Shown piece by piece: positions 58,117-64,000 of a stretch of 64,000 nucleotides of DNA. The translations under genes and the position numbers were made by a program. The notes beneath the pieces were generated by a model. That model worked only from the letters and a program-made list of their open reading frames with translations. It did not search any database and was not told where the DNA came from. This DNA is from Limnochordales bacterium (GTDB lineage Bacteria; Bacillota; Limnochordia; Limnochordales; DUMU01), in assembly GCA_014896315.1 (NCBI GenBank), contig JADBKP010000003.1, forward strand, positions 184,134-248,133, written 5' to 3'. Every line of letters starts with the position of its first letter. The first letter of the stretch is position 1.

Positions 58117-59541
58117 TTACCCAGTAGCGTCGGCCCGTCGCCGGTTCAGCGTCCGCACCGGCGAAGCCTCCGCCGCCACTTCCTGCCTGGCCTCCTCCCC
58201 GCCGCTCCGCTTGCCGGGACCAGCTTTCGCTGCACCTGCCGGCGGCGCCTCCACCACCAGCGGTTCAACCAGCAATCTGACAATCCGTGCGCCTTTTACC
58301 TCCAGGACCTGGAAGCGATACTGCTCGTGGACGATCATATCACCACGCTTGGGCTTGCGACCCAACCGGTTGAAAACAAATCCGCCCACCGTCTCCACGT
58401 CAGGATCCTCAAGACGCGTATTGAGCAGCTCCGCCACATCTTCCAGGAGGAGCGAGCCGTCCAGTTCGTAAGCGTTAGCGCCCCGCGGCTGCACTTTGGG
58501 CGGCTCTTTGTCGAACTCGTCGTAGATCTCGCCAACTATCTCCTCGACAATGTCCTCCATAGTGATCAAGCCGGCTGTGCCGCCGTATTCGTCTAGCACG
58601 ATCGCCATATGCGTCCGCCGTCGCTGCATCTCTTTGAGCAGCCGGGTGACGGAGGTTCCTTCGGGAATCATCAGCACTTCATGGGTAATCCTGCGCCAGT
58701 CGGGTAAGTCAGAGAGGCGTCTTTCGCTACTAACACCCGGCTGCACACTGAGTCCGATGAGATCACGAACGTGAACAAGCCCGATGATATGGTCTCGATC
58801 ACCTTCGCAGAGAGGGTAGCGGGTGTGGCCGCTGCTCCTTATGGTCTGCATGATCTCGCCAAGCGTCTGGTCGGTGAATATGCAGACCATGTCCTGACGG
58901 GGAATCATCACCTCTTTGGCCACGCGCTCGGAGAGGTCAAACACATTTACCAGCAGGTCCCGTTCGACGGCGTCGAGCACACCCTGCTCGTGGCTGGATG
59001 AGACGAGATCCCGCAGCTCCTCTTCCGAGCGGGCAAGGTCTGCCTCGCTGGCCACGGTAAGCCCGAAAAGCCGCAGCACACGGGTGACCCCCTTATGAAA
59101 GAGCCAGAGGAATGGGAAGGTAAGGTAGTAGAGCGCAAGCAGCACGGGCGCCGTCCACAGTGCCCCTCTCTCCGCAGCGCGAATAGCCAGGGATTTGGGC
59201 ACCAGCTCGCCCGCGAGTACGTGCAGGAATGCCAGAAGGCCAAAGGCGAGCACCGCGACGATCCAGTGCCAGACGGCACCCGATCCGGTCTGCCAGGGTG
59301 CGAACAAGCTTCTGATCCACTCAGCGAGCGCAGGCAGACCGATCCAGCCGAGAGCCAGGGAAGCAACAGTTATCCCGAGTTGAATGGCGGGCAGGAAAAA
59401 CTGAAGGTTTTCCACAACTCGCTGAACTGCCCTGGCCCGGCCACTCCCGGTCTCGGCCAGGTCGTGTAGCCGGCTCCCTTTCATCTTGACCAGGGAGAAC
59501 TCGGCCACCACGAAGAAACCGTTGAGAATGACAAGCAACAC
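58117..59541 (-). CDS. CNNM/CorC-type membrane transporter (DUF21-CBS)
   Basis: A 474-residue protein from GTG 59541; an upstream in-frame non-standard start cannot be excluded. The DUF21 membrane domain has three or four helices (LLVILNGFFVVAEFSLVKMK, FFLPAIQLGITVASLALGWIG). CBS pair: VMIPRQDMVCIFTDQTLGEIM and PEGTSVTRLLKEMQRRRTHMAIVLDEYGGTAGLITMEDIVEEIVGEI. A CorC_HlyC domain ends with GFVFNRLGRKPKRGD. The family includes Mg2+/Co2+ exporters and was once called hemolysin C. The last ~40 residues are low-complexity. Confidence 0.85.
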   Translation of the reverse strand: MLLVILNGFFVVAEFSLVKMKGSRLHDLAETGSGRARAVQRVVENLQFFLPAIQLGITVASLALGWIGLPALAEWIRSLFAPWQTGSGAVWHWIVAVLAFGLLAFLHVLAGELVPKSLAIRAAERGALWTAPVLLALYYLTFPFLWLFHKGVTRVLRLFGLTVASEADLARSEEELRDLVSSSHEQGVLDAVERDLLVNVFDLSERVAKEVMIPRQDMVCIFTDQTLGEIMQTIRSSGHTRYPLCEGDRDHIIGLVHVRDLIGLSVQPGVSSERRLSDLPDWRRITHEVLMIPEGTSVTRLLKEMQRRRTHMAIVLDEYGGTAGLITMEDIVEEIVGEIYDEFDKEPPKVQPRGANAYELDGSLLLEDVAELLNTRLEDPDVETVGGFVFNRLGRKPKRGDMIVHEQYRFQVLEVKGARIVRLLVEPLVVEAPPAGAAKAGPGKRSGGEEARQEVAAEASPVRTLNRRRADATG

Positions 59542-59767
59542 GGCAATGAGCAGATTGCCTAAGTCGCCAAATGGGTCGTCGATAGCCCTTCACCTCTCAT
59601 TGTTGAAACCGGCAGCGGCAACGGGGGCTGCATCGCGGACCGGTCTCACAACCATCATTATTCTAACATTAGTACGGCTATACGGGGAGCAGACCTCGTG
59701 CCCAAGGCAGGCGGCCTGCTGCCCTGCCTGCCGCCCTACCGGCCGCCCTGCCCATTGAACTTCCTGA

Positions 59768-60688
59768 TCAGCCAGCCCCCTCAACCCATTCACCATCCGC
59801 CGTCTGGCGCAGACCCGCCCGCTGCAGGGCTTGGATCATGCCGGTAAGGCACCGGCGTGACGCCTCTCTGCCACTTATCTCAGCAGGCCGCCAGTGGGTC
59901 TCCAAAGAGAGTACTCCAACGTAGCCATCTCGCGCCAGGGCAGCAAACTGCCCGACATAGTCGATCTCGCCCTTGCCTACCTCGGTCCACTCGTAGGGCT
60001 CAGCGGGTTTGCCAGTCGCCCGGGCGTCTTTTACATGTACGTGGAGCACACGCTCCATCCCCGGACCTCGCTTTACGGCCTCATACCCGTCGGGATAAGG
60101 AGTTTCACCCAGGAAAAAGGCATTGCCGGGATCCCAGATCAACCCCAGCTCCTCTAAGCCGGGATACCGCCAAAGCTCCTCGACCTCCGCTCCCGTACCG
60201 ATGTAGCAGGCATGCTCATTTTCCAGGAGCAGCCGGCGTCCCGATCCCCGCACAATCGCCAGCAACCGTTGCAGGGCCGAGGCTATCTCCCGGTACAGAT
60301 CGGGCCCGGGAACCGGAGTCGTCCGCCAGAAAGAGAAAGTGCGAACAAACTGGGCGTCCCAGGCGTCAGCCAACTCCAGGCATTTCCGCAGCAACTCCAG
60401 GTGGGCTTCGGGCGGCAACTCCTCGGGTCCACCATGCAGATTGCCGACACGCTCGCGAGTCCCTCCGCGCAGGTGACACTTGTAGACCGGCCCGGCCACG
60501 CTCACGACCCGCATGCCCCGGCGGCGGATCAGCTTGCCCACATCCGCTACCTCGTCAGCATCCAGGTGAACGACGTTCTTCCCCCACACGCTGCGCAGCT
60601 CAAGATCACGGATATTGAACTCTTCCGCCAGGTCTAGTGCCTCTTGGAGATCCTGGCTGACTTCGTCAGTGATCAAGCCCAGGCGCAC
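59768..60688 (-). CDS. Sugar phosphate isomerase/epimerase (xylose isomerase-like TIM barrel)
   Basis: A 306-residue protein with a TIM-barrel pattern: LGLITDEVSQDLQEALDLAEEFNIRDLELRSVWG, VVSVAGPVYKC, RRLLLENEHACYIGTG with metal-binding E, LIWDPGNAFFLGETPYPDG, VLHVHVKDA and VLSLETHW. These acidic and histidine residues are those of the AP-endonuclease family 2/IolE-IolI type. It stands alone between the CorC-type gene and a divergent kinase gene. Likely substrate: a sugar or cyclitol. Confidence 0.85.
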   Translation of the reverse strand: MRLGLITDEVSQDLQEALDLAEEFNIRDLELRSVWGKNVVHLDADEVADVGKLIRRRGMRVVSVAGPVYKCHLRGGTRERVGNLHGGPEELPPEAHLELLRKCLELADAWDAQFVRTFSFWRTTPVPGPDLYREIASALQRLLAIVRGSGRRLLLENEHACYIGTGAEVEELWRYPGLEELGLIWDPGNAFFLGETPYPDGYEAVKRGPGMERVLHVHVKDARATGKPAEPYEWTEVGKGEIDYVGQFAALARDGYVGVLSLETHWRPAEISGREASRRCLTGMIQALQRAGLRQTADGEWVEGAG

Positions 60689-60842
60689 CTGCTTCTCCCC
60701 CCGTTTCCTTCTTCGCCGCCGCTACCGGTTATCCTACCTTCAAAACCAGCAGGATTTGTCCCCGTGACAGCGAAGCCCTTGCCGGGATTTCCTGTCGAAT
60801 TCTTGTCGATTTCGATTGCTTTCTGGACGAGGAGGAATCGCC

Positions 60843-62030
60843 GTGCCCCTAATGGATTCACGCATCGTGGCAGAAAGCGCTCGCCGTGCCCTGGCCACTT
60901 GTGAAAGGAAACCGGCCAACCTACCCGTCGTGGCCGGCCTGGACGGTTTTGTTGACGAGATTTGTGACGTCGTGGACAAGCGATCAGATCCGAACCATTA
61001 CACCCGGATCGAGACCATCGCCAGCTTCGCCCAGCGGATAGCGGGAGCAGCCGGGCTCTCGACCAACATCGAGATCGTGCCCCGCCAGGTCAAGCTCGGG
61101 GGCAACGGCCCGATCATGGCCAACGCCCTCGTTAACTACGGTTTCCCTCTAACCTACATCGGCAGCGTTGGCCTGCCCGACCCCCATCCGGTCTTTCATG
61201 AGTTGGCCCGTCGCTGCCGGGTGATCAGCATTGCCGACCCAGGACATACGGACGCTCTGGAGTTCAACGATGGCAAGCTGATGATGGGGAAGATCGAGCC
61301 TATCAAACAGGTCAATTGGGAGAACATTCTGGCGCGCATCCCCTTTGATGAACTGGTCCGCATAGTCGGGGAGGCACGTCTGGTGGCCCTGGTCGACTGG
61401 TCGATCCTCCCGTACGCGACCGAAGTCTGGAAGCACGTGGTCTCGGATCTCCTGCCTCACGTCAAGTTTGCTGAACCGCCCTATTTCTTCTTCGATCTGG
61501 CCGATCCGGAGAAGCGGACCGTTGATGAACTGCGGGAGGCCCTCGAAGTAATCCGGAGCTTCCGCCCCTACGGTAGGGTGATTGCCGGGTTTAACCGCAA
61601 GGAGGCCGACCAGGTAGCCTGGGCTCTGGGAGTCGCCCGGCGGGATGAGCCGAAGCTTCCGCTCCCTGAGCTGACCCAGCGCATCGGTGAGAAACTGGAC
61701 GTGTGGGCGACGGTAGTTCACCCGACCGAGGAAGCCGCCGGGTTGTTCGAGGGGACGCTCTATCACGTCGCCGGTCCGTATACACCCACACCACGTCTTA
61801 CCACCGGTGCGGGTGACAACTTCAACGCCGGTCTTTGCACCGGCGTGCTGCTGGGTCTGCCACCCGCCGAAGCTCTGCTGGTGGGAACGGCCACTTCCGG
61901 CTTCTACGTCCGCCAGATGCACAGCCCCAGCCTGGACAAACTTGTGACATTCCTGAAGGTCTGGGCCAACGAGGGAGTGGAGGCTCTGGATCGTTACGAA
62001 TCGTTTTCCGGCGGGACTGCCAATTTATAG
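60843..62030 (+). CDS. PfkB-family carbohydrate kinase
   Basis: A 395-residue protein from GTG 60843 (GAGGAGG seven bases upstream). The N-terminus has VVAGLDGFVDEICDVVD, then QVKLGGNGPIMANALVNYGF (glycine-rich substrate lid) and the catalytic RLTTGAGDNFNAGLCTGVLLG (GAGD, anion hole and base). It is longer than ribokinases (about 310). The family phosphorylates sugars with ATP. It is divergent from the isomerase gene, so the two may share control. Terminator at 62049-62092. Confidence 0.85.
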   Translation: MPLMDSRIVAESARRALATCERKPANLPVVAGLDGFVDEICDVVDKRSDPNHYTRIETIASFAQRIAGAAGLSTNIEIVPRQVKLGGNGPIMANALVNYGFPLTYIGSVGLPDPHPVFHELARRCRVISIADPGHTDALEFNDGKLMMGKIEPIKQVNWENILARIPFDELVRIVGEARLVALVDWSILPYATEVWKHVVSDLLPHVKFAEPPYFFFDLADPEKRTVDELREALEVIRSFRPYGRVIAGFNRKEADQVAWALGVARRDEPKLPLPELTQRIGEKLDVWATVVHPTEEAAGLFEGTLYHVAGPYTPTPRLTTGAGDNFNAGLCTGVLLGLPPAEALLVGTATSGFYVRQMHSPSLDKLVTFLKVWANEGVEALDRYESFSGGTANL

Positions 62031-62048
62031 ACTCGAGTCTGTCAAATT

Positions 62049-62092
62049 GCCGGGGGCGGGGAGCTGCTGAGTCCCGCCCCCGGCGCTTTTCC
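62049..62092 (+). terminator. Intrinsic terminator after the PfkB-type kinase
   Basis: GCCGGGGGCGGG and CCCGCCCCCGGC pair over 12 bases around a 12-base loop and are followed by GCTTTTCCC. Confidence 0.85.
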
Positions 62093-62138
62093 CGGACCGA
62101 GTCCTCCGGTACCTCCAGAGGCCCGGCCGGGTTGCCGG

Positions 62139-63038
62139 TCAATTCTCCGGCTGCTTCTGGTAAACCCTGATGTAGTCGATCTCCATCACCTGCGGGAAGG
62201 TGGTGGTCTCGTCCGGATACCCGGGCCACCGCCCTCCCACGGCTAAGTTGACGATAAAGAAGTAGTCATGATCGTAGACCCATTCCCGCTCGGCGTAGCT
62301 TGCTGGCATACGGTCCCGCCGCAACTCCTGGTATACGGTCTCGTCCACGAAAAACCTTATCACGCCTTCGCTCCATTCAATTCCAAACACGTGGAACTCC
62401 TCGGAGAACTTCCGCCCGCCAGGCAGGGTATAGGAGGCACTGATGCCGGGACCGCCTGAGAGTGGTCCGTGTACAGTACCGTGGATCGTGTCCGGCTTGT
62501 GGCCCACCAGCTCCATGATGTCGATCTCGCCGCAAGCGGGCCACCCCTTCTCACCGATATCCGCCCCCAGGAGCCAGATCGCCGGCCAGATTCCCCTCCC
62601 CTCCGGGAGTCTGGCCCTCACTTCGATGCGACCGTAGCGGACTGTCACCTTGCCCCTGGTATTGAGCCGGGCAGAGGTGTAATAGTAGGTGCCAAAGCGG
62701 TCGGTCCGCTGCTCTTTCTCCGCCTTTATCACAAGCTTGCCGTCCTGTATGTAAGCGTTGGTCGGATCGTCGGTGTAGTACTGCAGCTCTGCATTACCCC
62801 AACCGGGAATACCGGCGGCGTGCCCGTTGCCAATGTCAAAGTTCCAGACGGAACGGTCGATCTCGGGGCCATCAAACTCCTCGCTCCAGACCAGCTGCCA
62901 GCCACTCATCTCCGCTCTCTCCTTCCCCTCGCCCTCTGCTGCTCCCGAGCCCCCCGCTGCCAGTACACTGTCGGCTCCGCCTGAAGCGAGGGCAATCGCC
63001 AGGAGTGTCAACAGCAAACGCCACGTCCTGCCCATCAC
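62139..63038 (-). CDS. Secreted GH16 beta-1,3-glucanase (laminarinase-like)
   Basis: A 299-residue protein. A signal peptide is clear (RTWRLLLTLLAIALASGG, cleavage near LAAG). The catalytic core has WSEEFDGPEIDRSVWNFDIG, then the GH16 motif CGEIDIMELVGHKP (E-I-D-I-M-E, nucleophile and acid/base), followed by HVFGIEWSEGVIRFFVDE and FIVNLAVGGRWPG. No carbohydrate-binding module follows. Substrate probably laminarin or a mixed-linkage beta-glucan; GH16 includes others. Confidence 0.9.
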   Translation of the reverse strand: MMGRTWRLLLTLLAIALASGGADSVLAAGGSGAAEGEGKERAEMSGWQLVWSEEFDGPEIDRSVWNFDIGNGHAAGIPGWGNAELQYYTDDPTNAYIQDGKLVIKAEKEQRTDRFGTYYYTSARLNTRGKVTVRYGRIEVRARLPEGRGIWPAIWLLGADIGEKGWPACGEIDIMELVGHKPDTIHGTVHGPLSGGPGISASYTLPGGRKFSEEFHVFGIEWSEGVIRFFVDETVYQELRRDRMPASYAEREWVYDHDYFFIVNLAVGGRWPGYPDETTTFPQVMEIDYIRVYQKQPEN

Positions 63039-63087
63039 GTCTTCCCCCCGTCAGACACCAACAACCCCCCACCCGGCCGGGTCGTTT

Positions 63088-64000
63088 TCAACCCATCTTC
63101 AACCCGTACAGATCGCTGTACTTACCCTCGATGTACTCTAGATAAGGCTGGGGATCCAGGGGCCGTCCTGTAACCTTGCGCACCAGCTCCTGGGGCTCAA
63201 ACTTCGCACCGTGCACGTGAATCCGGCGGCGCAGCCACTCCTTCAGCATCATGAGCTCACCCCGGGCAATGGCCTGGGGGATCTCCGGCTCCTCCTGCAC
63301 CGCCTGGCGGTAGAACTGCACGGAAAGCACGTTCCCCAGCGTGTAGGTGGGGAAGTATCCGATCGACCCCATGGACCAGTGGATGTCCTGCAACACGCCC
63401 CGGGCCAGGTCCGGGGGCCGTATTCCCAGATAGCTTTCCATCTTGTCGTCCCAGGCCGCCGGCAATTCGCCAACCTCCAGCTGCCCGTTGAGCACCGCCC
63501 GCTCGAGCTCAAACCGGAGAAAGATGTGCAGGTTGTAAGTCACCTCGTCGGCTTCCGTGCGGATGAAGGAAGGTTTGACACGGTTGACCGCTCGGTAGAT
63601 CTGCTCAACGGTAACCCCGGCAAGCTGTGCCGGGAAGACCTCCCGGGCCACCGGCAGGAAAAACTGCCAGAACTCGCGGGAGCGGCCGACCACGTTCTCC
63701 CACAGGCGGGATTGCGACTCGTGAACTCCTAGAGAAGCCCCCTCCCCCAGGTGGGTGCGGGAGAGAGCACGAGGAATCCCCTGTTCATACAGGGCATGTC
63801 CGCCCTCATGAATGCTGGAAAAGAGCGCAGAAAGCGGGTCGTCCGGGATGATCCGGGTGGTTATACGTACATCGTCCGGGGAGAAGTGTATGGTAAAAGG
63901 ATGCGCCGACTTATCCTGCCGCCCGCGACTGAAGTCATAACCCATAGCCCGCAGCGCGCGCAGGGTGAGCTCCCATTGGCCTGCTTCGTCGTAGGGCTGA
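63088..64000 (-). CDS. Carboxypeptidase Taq (M32), 5'-truncated at the window edge
   Basis: The last 304 codons of an M32 metallocarboxypeptidase (family size about 500); the frame continues past base 64000 with QPYDEAGQWELTLRALRAMG. It holds SPDDVRITTRI, the metal site SSIHEGGHALYEQGI (HEXXH), GVHESQSRLWENVVGRS with the third ligand E, RTEADEVTYNLHIFLRFELE and GYFPTYTLGNVLSVQFYR. These enzymes cut C-terminal residues broadly and are common in thermophiles. The product is probably cytosolic. Confidence 0.95.
   Translation of the reverse strand, partial: QPYDEAGQWELTLRALRAMGYDFSRGRQDKSAHPFTIHFSPDDVRITTRIIPDDPLSALFSSIHEGGHALYEQGIPRALSRTHLGEGASLGVHESQSRLWENVVGRSREFWQFFLPVAREVFPAQLAGVTVEQIYRAVNRVKPSFIRTEADEVTYNLHIFLRFELERAVLNGQLEVGELPAAWDDKMESYLGIRPPDLARGVLQDIHWSMGSIGYFPTYTLGNVLSVQFYRQAVQEEPEIPQAIARGELMMLKEWLRRRIHVHGAKFEPQELVRKVTGRPLDPQPYLEYIEGKYSDLYGLKMG

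Noticed and set aside
1-64000. CRISPR arrays
   Set aside because: No regularly spaced 25-40-base repeats with unique spacers were seen; the 11-bp arrays have no spacers, and the Cas4-like gene belongs to the phage recombination block.

Overview
The window is high-GC bacterial DNA with many GTG/TTG starts and strong GGAGG ribosome sites. It carries a T-box leader, a NiaR-type 3H repressor, a fused KorA/KorB 2-oxoacid:ferredoxin oxidoreductase and an M32 carboxypeptidase. Together these suggest a thermophilic, anaerobic or microaerophilic member of the Bacillota (Clostridia-like). The genus cannot be named from the sequence.

About 1-29.7 kb is one prophage arm, nearly all on the minus strand. 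Read in transcription order it has: an immunity region (a CI-like repressor on +, a Cro-like repressor on -, three inverted-repeat operators between them); an early region (excisionase-like HTH, DUF6011, Cas4-like nuclease, RecT-like annealing protein, DnaD-like initiator, DnaC-like loader, SSB, RusA, RinA/ArpU-like activator); an 8.5-kb defence cassette; two ParB-methyltransferase fusions, an HNH nuclease, a DUF1599 protein and a degenerate CAT tRNA; then TerS, TerL, an HEXXH protein, portal, MuF head protein, prohead protease/scaffold, DUF2190 cement protein and the first codons of a further head gene cut by the window edge.

The defence cassette (12.4-20.9 kb) is the standout. NurA, HerA and DruA (DUF4338) are collinear and nearly contiguous, followed by a secreted Rap1a/Tai-like protein and a 1103-residue single-chain restriction-modification enzyme. 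It lies between the phage's early-control gene and its packaging-side methyltransferases. Seven perfectly phased 11-bp direct repeats lie just beyond it.

About 29.4-35.5 kb is a mosaic at the right prophage end: an ImmA-like peptidase, a stand-alone HsdR-N-type protein, an intact IS66 element with an 8-bp target duplication, immA remnants, a PIN toxin/antitoxin pair, a three-copy unknown repeat family and a tRNA-Ser(GGA) 3' fragment that may be an attachment site. No integrase is visible.

From 35.5 kb on the DNA looks chromosomal. It starts with a decayed zinc alcohol dehydrogenase, then YggS, a MIP18-family Fe-S protein, bacteriohemerythrin, an M20 amidohydrolase with an enolase-superfamily enzyme, an RRM protein, an MFS transporter, dihydrolipoyl dehydrogenase, IlvD, an ArsB/NhaD-type permease and a T-box-controlled class V aminotransferase (probably serine synthesis). 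A secreted protein, an HTH protein, IspH, NiaR, KorAB, two Gfo/Idh/MocA dehydrogenases, a CNNM/CorC-type protein, a TIM-barrel isomerase, a PfkB-type kinase, a GH16 glucanase and a partial M32 carboxypeptidase complete it. Annotation rests only on reading the sequence and on family knowledge; no database search was made.
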